From Anarhynchus alexandrinus (lineage: Eukaryota; Chordata; Aves; Charadriiformes; Charadriidae): 64,000 nucleotides of DNA. Where the stretch lies: the NCBI GenBank assembly GCA_008711295.1, contig VUYV01000011.1, forward strand, positions 62,001 through 126,000, in the 5' to 3' direction. Made by a program: the position numbers and the translations under genes. The notes beneath the pieces are model-generated. The model saw only the letters and a list, made by a program, of their open reading frames with translations, made no database searches and had not been told where the DNA came from. Positions 1 through 14,000 of the stretch are shown here, piece after piece (the first letter of the stretch is position 1; every line of letters starts with the position of its first letter).

Positions 1-3000
1 CCCTGATTGCACCAAGCAGATACAGAGATTAAACTGCTGTGATCCAATTCTCCCTTAACACAATGAGAAATACTCACTGCCACCTCTGCAGCACCTGCTC
101 TGACTTGCTGTCTGGAGAAGCTTGTCCTGCTATATCAACTAAATTGGGTATCTTGGGACACTAGTCACCCAAGTGAGTGCCTAAAATGTGGCTAAGTGTG
201 TATCTCTTACATATCTTGTTAGTGGTTCTGAGCACAGAGAAAACATTTTCTGAAGATGTATCATTAATTCATTGCCCATTAATGGCCTGCCCTATGTGTA
301 AATGTCTCTGGACAGTCCCATGTGTTTAATCTGCTTCCTTTATCATTCAAAGATATTTCCTCTGGCCCGGCTTACACTTTGCTGTGATTGCACTCAAGGA
401 TAAGAGTTTTTCCCATGACCTTTGTTTTGGAATTAAGGCACTGGAAAGATCTCAGCATTTCTAAAATATTGTTGCCAAATCAAGCCAGAAAAGGGACTAC
501 AACTACAGATGAGAGGTTGCAGAATAGTAGTCCATGATGGCCAAGCAAACAGGAAACCCTGAAATACAAATATACTATTATCAAAATCAGGTTAGGTGTA
601 AAGACTTTTATGTAGAGGACTCATTATATGTTCTCTTTAGATTAACTACATTTGCATAGGTGCCATCAAAAACATTGAACTAAAATATTAGTGTACTGAT
701 GAGTATATTTAAAGTTTGATCAAAAGCCAAGGGCCACCTTGTACAAGCATCTTTGCCTACAGAGGACTTTAGATCTCCCATTTAGAAAGATGCCCAGAAG
801 ATATTTTGTCACAGCTACAACTGTGAGAACAAATGGTCTCTGGAATAAAATTACCAGTGTCACAGATGTCAAGACTTCTGTGTAGCAGAGAGGAAGCTGT
901 TGGTCTTGTTTGGCTTTAGCTGCTTTTACTCTGGTTTTATTCAGGTGCATGGATCTGGCAGTACTGCCCTAGGTCTGACTCCTTTTATGTTGCAAGTATC
1001 TTAGAATGGATTCATATTATTTTTTAAAAGCTGAAGACTTTTAAGAGAGAGGGAAGCTCAAGAAGATCATGTCAGTACTCTAGTGCTAAATTGGACACAC
1101 TTTCATGGTTAAAGAAGAAAAAAATGCAAGATTTCTTACTGACACAATCTGCTTTTTAAGACTAAGTCTTTCCAAAGCAAAGGACTTCACCAATGGATTA
1201 GATATCTGTGCAAATAAATCAGGACAATGTCCCTGTTGCCAAAATATGAGAGTGGTTAATACTGTTGAAATACCTAGATAAGCAAATAAAATCCTCATTA
1301 AAAAAAAAGTTGTCAAAATCAACCAGGAACAACAAAATTAATTCATCTGTTTATTCTGTCTTAGCAGGATAGTGGTAGCAATACTCAGAACCAGCCCCTG
1401 CGTTTCAGCAGTGTGTTTGTAATTTCCAGATGTCAGGTGCTAATTCCCTAAGACAGACTAACTTCATCACTCGAGGCCTTCTGGACTTTTCTGTCCCATT
1501 CTCTTCTACAGCTCAGTACCCTTCAGTATCTTTCTGATTGTCCTTTGCTGTACCAAATAAATTGTGATATTTCATGACAGTTAGGACTCCCTCAAAATCC
1601 TGCCTGGTCATCTTTCAGCTGGCAGGACAAGCTTGCTTACATTGTTTCCTTGGTATTTCTTCCTTTTTGACAGCATTTGGCAAGTTTTCCAAATTGGAAT
1701 TTGTCCCTGGACACTAAGAATGACCCCTGGATGTTTGTGGAAAGTGTGGTGCCTTCTTTCGTGCCACCAGTCTGTTTTCCATCGCCCCTGTCAGCTGGTA
1801 TCTGCAGGGAGGCAGAGCTCCGCGGAGGAGCCATGCCACCAGTGCCATACATCTCCGATGGCCCTTCTGGTTTAGTTTGCAAAACCTGGTTTCAGCTTTT
1901 TTGCATATTCAAACATCAATTCAAGTGCTTATTTGCACTGATATGCTCTTTACCTCATTATTCTAATGTTCATCCAGCTACTTGAGGGCTGATACCGTAG
2001 CAGCAGTGCCTGGCTGTACCAGGCCATGATAGATGTTTGCACAGGGACCCGCACACAGCTCAATAGAGTCACGGCGCCTTTTCCATTTCCCAAGACAAGA
2101 TCTAAAGGTTCTCCCAGAGCAGTGTCACATTTGTCTTCAAGGCTACTCTAATACAAACAGTAATCTTTTGAGGGGAGAGGAAGGTGCATCCCAGAAGAGG
2201 AAAAAAGCAACTTCAAAATGACAAGAAACAACAATCTTCCCGCAAGAACTAGAAAAAAAAATGAAAAATAATCTTTTCTTCCTACATGATCTCATGAGCT
2301 CAACAGGCAGCAATAATATTTTTGAAATATGCTTTAGAAGCATCTTTTCTTTGGTGCTTAAAGGAAATAATGAAGTTGGAATATTTTGGCAAAGTGAGAC
2401 AGTGTCTGAAACAGAACATTTTCAGCAGATTATATTAATGGAAAAAATCAGAACTCAAATATTTTCAAGGCTAAAGTTGCATTATTTTTCTCTGGAAAAC
2501 CACAGCATTCTCTTTTTCGGTCTCTCCATTTTTTGAAGGCATATTAAGATGTCTTTCTAGATCAAAAATATTTCCACCCTGTTTGTTTCTTTTCAGACAA
2601 AAATTGTTCCCTCTGATGTTTTCATGTTTCTTCAGAGAACAACACTAATTGGCTTCCATCGCAAGAAAATCTCTCTCTAGAAGAAAATAAATGGTGGCTG
2701 CTGTTCCTTTACATCAATTTTATGTTTCTTAGTTACATCAGCACAGTGGATGACTTTGATTCTTTTTTTCTCGAGAAAGGGTATGGTTCCTGCCTAATTT
2801 TTTTTTTTATTTATTTATTCATTATTACTTGAGGTAGATAAGAAACAAATAGAGGTAGTTGAAAAATTTGATTTGGGGGCTATATTACATTTTATTTCCT
2901 TTACTCTGAAATAAATTGGTTTTGTGATGTTTTCTTTTGCTCCTTCAGGCTTAGTTCTCTTCACTAGTCACAAGAAAATGTTTGTGACACAAAAACTGAA

Positions 3001-6000
3001 CATGAAGCAGAGTGAATGTCTCTCACACACAGACAATAGGAACACGAAAGTTCACGTGTAGCAAGTTTTTATTCATCTTTTTTTAAAACATTTACCTTGG
3101 ACACCTTGATGCTGCTTTGCAGAGTAGATGTCATCTGAAAACAGTAGCTCAGAAGACGTGACTCAGCCCCAAATCTTTTATTAGGAACACCCGATTTGTG
3201 GATGAAAACGTACTTTTTTTGTGGTGAAACCCCAAATCATTACTCTGAGAGAAGTTTGCCTTTCAATTTGTGACAGAGGCTTCATCTGTCCTATAAAGTG
3301 TCGTGCTGAAATACTACTTCAAGTCCAGAGAGCTCCATAGCTGTGTCAGCTCAGCCTAGTCTGTGCATAGACTGATGAGCCTCAAAATAGGCACAAGAGG
3401 ATACCATCTTGGCACTCCCATGAACCAGAACCTTTCTGTATCCTGTTTCCTATTTGGATAATGGGACAATAATAACAATCTTTTTTCTACATACCTTTTG
3501 GTATGCCTTTTCTATTTACACCCTAGGTGGCAAAACAGTGGCTTGTGGGCTCAGATCACCCTGGTCAGCTGTGGCTCCTTTTTAGGATTATATCACACAA
3601 GTGGCAGAGAGATTCCTTCAGCATGATGGTGGCTGAGAGACCTGATCTCTAACCACAGAACGAAGTGAACATGCAAGGACGGAGGAAGCCAACAGGGTGC
3701 CCGGATGCATGCCCAACAGTGGAGTGACAGGACCCTGGAGGAACCGTTCTCCTCTTCCTCTGGCTGGTATTCAGTTTTTACAGGGAGGTGGTTTGTATCT
3801 TTTGACAGAACATTTATAGTTTGTAAACTGGGGAGGTTGTCCACCCTTGATTTCAGACTAGGTAGGAGGTTTAAGTTGTAATGGATTGAAGTTTAATACA
3901 GGGACCTGACTGTCTCTACAGGCATCACAGTCATGATGGTGTGGAGACAGCAAGTATCAACCACTCAGCCATATGGTCTGAAATTTCAGCCTCGCCCCAC
4001 TTTATTTGCTAGGGAAACACCAAAGCAAATGTGTGTGTCTTTTTTACTTTTCCATCGTGGTCCCATCTAATTATAATTGCTTGTTTTAAAGTTGGTTGTT
4101 GTTCTCAGATTTTGATACCTTTCTCCAAACGCTTTTGGAGAATCTCTCTTTCCCAACTCAGGCCTTCAAATTGTACCACTCATTCAGAAAAATGGGGCAA
4201 AGAGTACTGGACTTTGTCACCAGACTTTTCTCTAGGCAAGACCAGAATGAAACCAGTTCTGTCTTCACACAGGAATGCTGAGCCTATCAAAACAAGGGAA
4301 TTTCTAAACCACAAGATAACACTGGTTCATTTAATTTCTGAGAATGGTCAATGCCATCTGCAGCAAAGGAAGATGAGAAATTGCAGCCATGTCACCGATT
4401 ATTCCAATCAGAATAAAATTAAAAGGTCTGTCACTATTTGTGCTCTAGGGTGTAAGTTGTTCAGAGGAAGGACTTATTCATGAACTCAGCTGGCGTTCAC
4501 TTCATATCCTGAAGCACGAAATTTGATAACACTTTTAATTTTATCCCAGCTATTATAACTGCACCTATCCAATCCTTTTATCTCTGCAATGACATTTTCA
4601 TATCTCATTATTCTTCTATTCCCCCAGACTAACTCAGATGATCTTCTTGCTCCAGGTTTATGGCCATACAGAAGCCTTGTGACCAGCTGGGTTATTGGAT
4701 GGCACACCAGAAATCTTGTTCGTCATCTCTCTAGATGAAAAATTGCTTTGTGACTAAAGAATGGTGTTGCTATTAGATTTGATCTTTAATTCAGTAAAGT
4801 ATCAGAAATATCATGAAGTGCATTAGTGGTTCTGCTACTGTTAATGATTTATACAGGGCAAATAACAGGACAAGACTCCAAGCCAGCCAGAATTTTGTAA
4901 TTACATACAAGCAAATTACCAACATCCTTGAGCATCAGAAGCATTAAGACAATGAGAAGTTCTCAGCATAATTTCCTTAGGAAAAAAAAAATCAACAACA
5001 AAACCTGTGTTGGACCTTTGTAATTTTGAAGACAACAGTGAAAATTAAGAGAGATGTAAATCAAATGAGGAACATTTGGGACATCCTTGGGAAATCATCT
5101 TAATCACTTGGAACAAATCCTCAGGCACATACTGCATGCAGGGTGATTAAGATAGGCAGGACTGATTACTGTTGAAGTAGTGGATCAGCAAGTGGTTGTT
5201 TCACAGGTCAGTCTGAAAAGGCTGAAAATAAAAGCTGCAAAAAAGAACATGTCACAGAGCAGAAAAATAGTACCAGTATTGCAGCAGTACTAAGTTTAGG
5301 TAAATTCTTTTCAGGTCCGATAAGCAATGGACTACATGAGACAAATATATTGGAGGGAGTTAAAAATGAGCCAGCCGAAATTATCAGGTAATTCACCTAC
5401 AATGAAATATATGAGAAAATATTCAACATGATCTAAATATTAGAAGACCATGAGCTCAAAGAAAGGTGGTGAAGGGTTTTGTGAACTGTACCAGGAGACA
5501 GCTTGAAGCAAAAGAATACAAATAAAGAAAAACAAATACAGGCCAACTGTTTAAACATTCCTGACAGTACCGCATTTGACATTAAATTAGCCTCCTCAGG
5601 CTACTGAGAATAGCAGCATCATCTGGATATTTTATAATGAGCCTAGACAAAGAAGAATAATTAATAGAGACTAAAAGGCTAAATAAGCTGCATAACTACA
5701 ACCAAAATAACATTTTGATGTTTTAGGACAAATTCTCATCTGACTTGACTATTTGGGGGCGGGGGAGGCTGTTCACATTATTCCCCCTCTTTTGCAGAAA
5801 CGTTTCCAAACAACATCCTAAGTTCTTTAAAGGCCCCATCAAGGCAGTGGAAGAACAGGTGATAAAAACTATGTGGTCTCCTGTGTGGTGCCCCTCATCT
5901 AGATCCCCCTGTGCTTCTGTTTCTTTGGAGGTCTGCCAAAGAACACGAGCTGAGTTAGTCTCTCTACGTAAAGCACTGATAGATCCTTGGATGGTTCATC

Positions 6001-9000
6001 TCTATATGTATAAAGGAGCTCTAAATGATTCAGGAGGCTGAGTCTCACCAAGTCTCCTGAAACACTTTGACAGCTTTGCAAACTGTTCTGTTTTCTCAAT
6101 GTTCAGTTCCTGCATAGTAGACTCAGCCAGCAAAGCTTGCAAAGCCTAATCGCTACCTGGCTGTTACTCTTTGACAGAGTATGTTGCCTTTGTGAACAGG
6201 TTTTATCAAGGAGTGGCTGAAGGGCACTCAGGGTATCTAAACTTCACTGAGGATCCACCAAACTGTGTGTGGATGAAGGTTTCCTCTGGCCTACCAGGGG
6301 ACCTGACAGCAAACTGCAAAATTAGAAGCATGGGAAGAACACGAGTGCAGAATTGGGCCAGGATTACGAGGAAGAAGACTCTGTCAGAGGCAGCATTTGT
6401 TAAAGATCCTCAGTAGGAGTAAATGAGAGAAGGTACTGTAGGATCTGTGATTAACAATAGCTTCATATTTGGCATGGAATAGACTTTTTCAGCATTTCTA
6501 TTTTTGATAGCATTTACATGAAGTTTCCACAACTATACCTAAGCTGTTAAAAGAAGTAGAAATACATGCTGTATCTCATAGTGCTACATGAGCTGGTTCT
6601 GTCACGTGAGCACTGCTATCTTTTTTTAACCTTTTTTCTTCCTCCTTTAATGTTTCTCCTGTTGACGCAATTTTGTTGCCTGTGTTACAGGGACAGTGAG
6701 GGTGTCGACTGAGATAATTACCTTAATACGGAAGCTGCAGTACAGAAGAGGAATGTTTCTAGCAATCACATCGTAGCTAAACAAAGGTGAGCAAAAGACA
6801 GAAATCTTGGCCCTGCTCACAGCCTGGCAGGGTCACCACCAAAATCAAGCTCCCCTAAACTCCCTAACTTTTACAGAGAATCTCGACATAGTCAAAGGTC
6901 AACCTTTGAGACCCAGAGGAACCTCATCCTCAGTATGCCCGTGTCAGCATGCTGTGGGTACAGGCACACAAGCCACCTGCACACGGTTGGGGTGGGGACT
7001 ATTTGAGGTTCCTCATTCTCAATACAGCTTTATGTCACTTGTAATGCAGACTGGCTGTGTAGATCTTCGCCTTACGTACAAGCAAAGTCAGCCAAGCTTT
7101 CCACCCATTTTGTTGTATCACCAGACTTCCTTAGAAGGTGGACGCATTATCCTCAGAGCAAGAGAAAACATAAATTGGAGTGAAAGCATGCCAAAGAAAC
7201 CTGCAGGTGAAGAGGGAGTGAGGAGAGGAAGGAGACAAATTGAGCTGGATGGCAGCTAGGGTTTGGAAAGTCAGAAGGTATGTCATCTGTGGGGTTTTTT
7301 TCTCCATTTGCACAGCTGAGTATTCTGTTGTATTATTCAGCGTCACCTTCACAGCAGCCACTTGAGTGTCAGCAAAAAATGAATGGCCAGAGCAGCACTG
7401 GGGACAATTTAATCAAACAGTCTGTGAAACACAATAATGAATTAATTTGTTACACGCACAAAATGTAAAACCACAGAAATATGTTCCCTCCTCTCTTTAT
7501 CCCAGAAGGGTTTTAATGTGTAAGTTCTCATTAATATTCACTTCTCTGTCAAATAGAAGGGTTATGCAGCTTTACTGGATAATGTTGAAACGTCACAAAC
7601 GTTTGCATTACTGTCCTAAATCAGTGATTCTCCTTGCAGCCATCTAGCCCATTTGTAAGTAAAGCACAGCTGTACTTTGAAACAAAGGAAATAACGAACC
7701 TGAGAAGCTCCCAAATGCTAGGCCAAAGCAGTGTACTTTGTCTCCTTGTCTTCGGATCTTGCTGTCATTTCTTGGTCAAAGAATTAGATGTGGATGTTAA
7801 TGAATACCTCTTCTCCCCATGCAAATCCTGGTGCGGTGGAGGCATTAAGGAGAAAATAGGAAGGCTGCACTCAGGGCAGTGTGTTTGATCATCAGTGTCT
7901 GCAGATGTAGCCATATATTCCTGACTGCTGAAAAATGCAGTCTTCCGTGGCTTTGTGGTAGTTGCTTCCCCAGAGGTAATACGGTGACTAGCTGACTTTC
8001 TAAAGGAAATGTCCTGGTTCTCCCACAACAATGTTGGGCTGAATGTGGAGCTGACTGGGTGATATTCTACAGCTTGTATTGAGAGGAGGTCAAACAAAAA
8101 CAGAAGAGCCCTTCTGCTCTTTAAAAACATGTGTGTCTATCTCAGTGGTTTAATCTGTGCTCCCACATGTCTCTTGAATGTCAAATAGTAGTTTTAATTG
8201 TATAATTTATATTGTGGTAGCATTCAAATGTTATAGCTGGGTTTGCTCAGTTTTAAACACCAAGAAGTAGACAGCAAGGTCTCTGCTCTTGTGTACTTCT
8301 ATTCTACAACCCCAGTAGGTGGAACAAGAGGAGAAAGTGACACCTGTATGACAGGGAATAATGGGTAAAGGGAGAAAAGTAGGAGGAAAACAATCAGATC
8401 AAGAGCCAGAAAGTCTAAAGGGAAGCTTCAGGAAGGGATTAAAGTGATAGAGCTTTTCAGTAGTAGATGTGGAGAAAAGAGTGAGATGAATTGTCCACTT
8501 TCCATAGTCTGAGTCAACTTAATGAGACTGTAGTGGATGACTTCTGAAACGTCAGTCTTGATGACTGATTTCTCTGAAAGAAATTCAAATGCCCTCTCCA
8601 GAGGCGCAGCGTGACAGCCATGAATATGCTACCGTAGTTTATGGCACTTGCAAAGTTATCACTGCTGTAGAAGACCAACACACATTTCAGGCAAAAGTCT
8701 CTGCCATGTGTTTTTCCATCCTTTGTGGTGCTTGAGGTGCTAAATGATGTTTTATCGTATTTGGGAGAGTCTGCTTCAGTGAATTTATAACAGTGTGCCT
8801 CACCGCTTTCCTCAAGAAGGAGATGTTGTTGGAAATATTCCACGAGCAGGGAGATTGACCAAAAAGGAAAGCGGATTTTATCACTAGAGATCAGCTGTAG
8901 TTCAGGTTGAGTTTGCTGCTATCATAAATGGCTTGAGATTTATGCAGGCCAACAGTGCAAACAGCTGTTCCTTGCTATTTCAAATAACTGCTACCAGTTT

Positions 9001-10927
9001 TATTGTTCCCAGGCAGGTAAGCACAGTGCTGTGAAAAATACTAGTGTTTCCAACCTGGACTGCTCAGATAATGCACATTACTACTTCAGAGTCTTCTTGT
9101 TGTCTGCCTTTGGAACCAGCTGGCTAACAGCTCTTCTTCCCACCTGTAAAAAGCAGGGGGCACGTGTTCACCTGTAGTGAGCAATTCCGCAACCACGGCC
9201 ATGCTGGCTTTGCCGCCTTCTGGTGTTTGATGTTGCTGCTGTTGCGGTTGTTATCATGGCAATTCCTGACAGCTCTGTTCAAGGGATTGATCTGAGGCGC
9301 CTCAGTTTCAGTAAGTCCATCTGTACCGTGAGTGAATTGCACAAGCAGGAGGTTGCCATACTGGGATCAAAAACTTTGGGTCAGTATTGCCTTGCTGGAC
9401 ATTGGCATTACTTTGCCCGACCCATGGGTTTCTCTACACAACATCTTACAGCAAGGTGCGTAACAAGGGGCACCTTGAGAACAGGAATCACCAAATTTTG
9501 GTGAAGATGAAGCATAACTAGCAGGTTTGCCCAGTGAAATGAAGTATATTATACTTCCTTTGGCATCTTCTCATGGTCGCTGTGACAGGCAAGATCCTGA
9601 GCTGGGTGAACTTTTAGTCTCTTCAAGTATTATTCACTGTGTTTTATTCTTATGTAGTCATGTAACAGCACTAGGCAGCCTGTGCTACCATGTCGCTTGG
9701 AGCTGGGTCACTGTGCCATCTGGTCAGAGGTGCTGGAGTCAGTCAGTCGCTGCCTGCTTTAACCCCAGGAAAGCCAAACGACGTGTCTGGAAAAGCACTG
9801 GGAGTCACAGCAGCAGTGCCTGGCTCTCAGGAGGTGCACACTGCGGTGTCAGTCGCTACTCCCAGCCAGGAGGTCCCAAGGTACAAGGACCATGCTCCAA
9901 ACTGCCCATCGAAGACTTCAGCGCCATACAAACCCAAGCACGCAGCTGCACCATTTCTCCCTGTGCCTCATTCTGTTAAAGTTTCAACGTAAAGAATATA
10001 CTTGGTAAATTATACCATCTTGGTGAGTGTGAGGGACTCCCAGGGGTGCAGAAGAAGGAGATTCTGCACCCAGCTCAGACACAAGCTCCTCTTGGCTTTG
10101 CCATTTTCTTGCTCTCTGCTCCAGTTCTTCCTTGATGAGAGAAGGATAAAAATTGCTTTGTTCCTTAACAAGTGAAGCGTGTGCTGACTGCAGCTGAACG
10201 GCACCTCTTTTGCCCTTTCCAGGGCTGTGCGCAGGACAGGCAGCTAAGGACACACAGTGGCACCACTTCATCCACATTTTTGTTATGTCTGGTTTTGAAT
10301 TTCATCTCCTGCAGAGTTTTTTGTGGCAGCCAGCATATGGTGCTGTAGTACCTCACAACCCACGTGCTGTACTAGCTGCCTGGCAAAACTCCTGCTGCTA
10401 CTGCTGTCAGACACAGTATTTTTGCCCTTTAGTGTTAGATTGTTTAAAAAAATCTGACAGGCTGTCACCCAACAGCTGGTCTTTTCACAGGTGCCAAAAA
10501 ATTAACCTCCGGAAGGATCCTCATCTCTGTCACGGATTTTGTAATAAACAACTGTTTAAAGCAACAGGACCTGAAAGGGGAAGAGCTCCAGCAGCAGGGC
10601 GAGCATGGCCATGGACACGTGCTCAGTGCTCACCTCTGCTGCGCAGCCAGTCTCTGCTTTCCATCACTTTGCACATCAGTGGTGACCAATTTAAAGCAAA
10701 CCCCATCAATCCCGCTGCTACAGAATTAAAACGCCCGTGTTGAAATTGCATGTTTGCCCACATCTTAACTGGAAATAACCACAGTGCGCTGCAGAACTAC
10801 TGCAGTTGATTACTTTGTCTGATCGCATCCTTAATTAGCGTTACACAAATTTAGCGGGTAACATAGAGACTGCAGGACATGGAATCATTCAATAGAACGA
10901 AGCACGGGACCAGCACCCGAGGAGTTT
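1..10927. other. Unique non-coding sequence, no gene supported
   Basis: I see no exon, RNA gene or clear transposon here. Open frames of about 150 codons at 4031-4483 (+), 6807-7259 (+) and 9527-9979 (+), and 177 codons at 10210-10743 (+), were read. Their translations lack any recognisable domain and look like chance frames, and the last three sit in somewhat GC-richer DNA where stops are rarer. A 100-codon frame at 9690-9992 (+) has an A at -3 of its ATG and a Pro/Ala/Ser/Lys-rich second half, but I do not recognise it. A short T-run plus (ATTT)n lies at 2798-2820. A weak MIR-like stretch around 9270-9335 is treated as rejected. Confidence 0.6.
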
Positions 10928-11040
10928 TAGCACTGTCCAGGAACTCACTGACCCTGGGCAAGTCAGCCACATCGCAGGCATCTTCAAATACAACGTGGAT
11001 ACTTATTAACCCCAGAGCAGAGCAATGAGGAGTTAATTCC
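10928..11040 (+). mobile_element. MIR-like SINE fossil
   Basis: Positions 10949-10965 match the core of mammalian-wide interspersed repeat type SINEs (a 'tgacc-tgggcaagtca' block) at 16 of 17 bases, as I remember the consensus. What follows keeps the same order as the MIR 3' half: a 'catct-t-aaat' block near 10979-10990, then 'ggatacttattaacc', then a 'gagg-gttaat' block at 11027-11037. The preceding bases resemble the 'gccact-tactagctgtg' segment. The divergence fits a very old insertion. MIR-family SINEs are tRNA-derived, were mobilised by L2 LINEs, and persist in bird genomes only as rare degraded copies. It could be chance similarity plus conserved non-coding sequence; an alignment score would decide. 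Confidence 0.5.
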
Positions 11041-14000
11041 ATGTTACACACTGCTCTGATCATTGCAGAATGAGAAATCCTAGATAGTGTTATTTCAAAT
11101 TCTGATATATATTTATCTGTCAGCCAGCAAAAAAAGGGAGACCCGGACCTTATGCTTCTAACCCATAAATGACTAATGAATTTGAGCGTCCACAATTTCG
11201 TCTCTCAGAAGATGTGGTTCTTGAGGATTCCCTCCACTGAAAAATCCAGCCTTTCTTTTAGAAGTGAAAAGTTTCCACCTTTTAACTTTGAGCTCATTTT
11301 CTTTTCATGTTTACTACAAGTTTCCAGGCAGAATGGCCTTGCAGTTCTCTCAGCCTGTCCTGTGAATAGAGGTGAGTAGTCAGAGAAGCCAGTAGCTCCT
11401 CCTGTTTTTTCACATGAGAGCCACCTTCAATTTTGCATCTGTAGGGTGATATATTAATGCATTTACTTCGGACTGGTTTTATCACGGTCACAGAAGGTGT
11501 CATCATTGCCTATAGCAACGACTGCTTCCCTCAGCAAGGTATATGACGAAGTGTCTCAGTGATTTGCTTTGAGGGGGAAGTTCGGATTCTGAAAAGCAAA
11601 ATCAATTTATGCTCTCATGCATACTCCCAGATTATGAGAGCATTGTTATGAGATCACCCATAAGAGTTAGGAAACAGATCATTACAGTAATTCACTCGAT
11701 ATGGTTATGCCAAAGTTAATTCACTTTTCAGCCATGTAATAAGATCCCATAGGATCATTACTTCTTTGCTACATCATCAAAAATAATGAGATTCATTTTT
11801 CTCAGTTTATGTGGAAATAGACAGTGTCTCTTATCATCCTCAGCTGAGTGAAATCGACAACTGCAGCAGTTCCTTTCTTGAGGTTTTCTAAGGTGAAAAA
11901 TTATTATTTAAAATGTGAGATTTGACACATTAATACAAGAGGTTCAGATTGTCTTTCCCTGACAGTGGAAGCTTTTGTCACTAGCGGGACGTGTAGATGG
12001 ATGAACAACTGTGATAATAAGTTTCCTTGTATATTATTTCTGAAAAATAAAAAAAGTTTTTGTCAGGTTCGTAAGTAAGAGAAATATAGGATGCAAAAAA
12101 TTATGCGAATATGAGAATTGATTGCCATCACATGTAGTATAAATCAGTATGTTTCGCTTATGTGCTCGACAAGCACTGTCTTAAAACATGAAGCAAGGCA
12201 GAAAGACTATCATTTACTTGAAGGTTCTATCAATTTAGGAAGGGGATGTGCTGGGCTGTTGGTAATGATGCATGTGGAGAAGGTACATGTAGCTTCACCC
12301 ATGGAAAGGCTCACTATTTCAGCAGACATCCCGTTGGACAGTAGATTCCAGACTGCATCTGGCATCTGGTTGAGCAAAGACTTTTTCATGATCATTTTAG
12401 CAACTTACGCAAACATAAACAAGAATCTTTAGAGTTTAAACTGGTGGAACAAAAGATCCAAATAATTTTATAGATCTGGCTGCTGCTGTTATATTTTTGT
12501 CCATATAGCCAATTTTCTGGCTTTTGCTCTGTTATCTGGCTTCCCAGTTAGTATGTTCGTGTAAACGATGGCCTTACAACCCTCTCCTGGATTTTCATAC
12601 CTCAGCATGGGAATTACAGGGAGAGAGGGACCGTGCTTCCTATGGTAGTCTTTTATTTGTCATATTTATGCATATATAAGCCAAAGACTTATCTGGGATG
12701 CGGTCTGCACAGAGAGTGAGATAATCTCCATGTATTTCGCATTACGCAGGTACACAGACCAACTTGCCATTTACAGGTATGATTTTCCCTGCTGTATTCC
12801 TTGCAGCAAGCTCAGAATAACACTTGTTAAACTTGTATAGCATCAGCTCATTGCTAGCAAGCCTCAAGCTTATAGAAACCTTACAACCTTGTAATACCTA
12901 CCTGGGCGTTTCACCTTTGTCAGGCTCCAGTCAGTACTCTGGTGTCACTGTTTTCTGCTGCTTTGGACAAGATTTTGAGAGTATTTCTGTCATAATCCTC
13001 TTGCATTTCAAATGATTTTGCATTTCCTTTCATAAACAGCGTCCAGCGTTGAACCCTGGCCTGGTCAGTGCCTTTTTTGGTTTTGTGACTAGTGCATGAC
13101 TCTATCAGGGTGCAGTTAGCAACTGATTGGCTCCTTTCCAGCAGTATGCACTGTTCATCTCTTTGAAGATGCCTAAAGTGTATTAGCCCAGACACCGTGT
13201 GATTATTTTATTTACCAGTACTGATCAGCTGATTCATTGGAAATGGAGGAACTGAAAAACACTGACACTTTGAGTTAAATAAAATGTCTGTTAAGAACTG
13301 TTTTCATTAGAATAGCACCTCTTTTTGTACAGTTTCATACCGCACAGGGCTGTGTCCAAGAACCTACAATTCAGCCCAGAGATTTGTAGAGACCGACACC
13401 AGTATTTATTTATATTAAAGAAGCATCCTGAAATTCCATTCACTGTCAAGACAGAGAGATGATCCTCATATAGAAAACACAGAAAACCTTTTAGTCTACG
13501 TATTCAGATAGGAATGGGGCAAGGGCTGAAGACAACTGGAAATACATAGAAAATGTGTCTTGTCCAGCAAGGTCATAGCAAGTACGAGGACAAAAATGTT
13601 AATTTCTTGGCTGTTCTTTATCCTAAGTGTTGGAAGGTCTAGATTTGGGGGTGCTGCTGGCACAAAGGCCTTCATTGAAGGAGAAGAATACTTACAGCAA
13701 CAGTGAAAATCAGAATTGCCTGAACCTTAGAAAGGTGGTTTTAAAGCAAAGGGACTTGGAAGACTCCTTATTTCTGTATGGGGTATTATTTGCAGGGACT
13801 CCACACAAGGCCTCACTGCCTCTCTGCCCACACAGCCAACATAGTTCCTGGCCTAGACAGACACTATGGGTCTTGCACCCACCAACTCATTTAACGTAGT
13901 GTTAGCACATGCTCAGAAGTCTGGTTAGTAATGTATTGTGTGGGCTTTCCACAGTGCTGCATGACCCGCAGAGGGACCAAAAGCGCATAGCTCTTGAGAC

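Noticed and set aside
4031..4483. 150-codon plus-strand open frame
   Set aside because: Composition typical of translated non-coding DNA; shadow frames overlap it.
9270..9335. MIR-like 'gcctcagtttc...ccatctgta' stretch
   Set aside because: Only the 'cctcagttt' and 'catctgta' words match, and an extra six bases separate them; too weak without alignment.
10210..10743. 177-codon plus-strand open frame
   Set aside because: Locally GC-richer DNA, overlapping frames on the other strand, no domain, no splice context.
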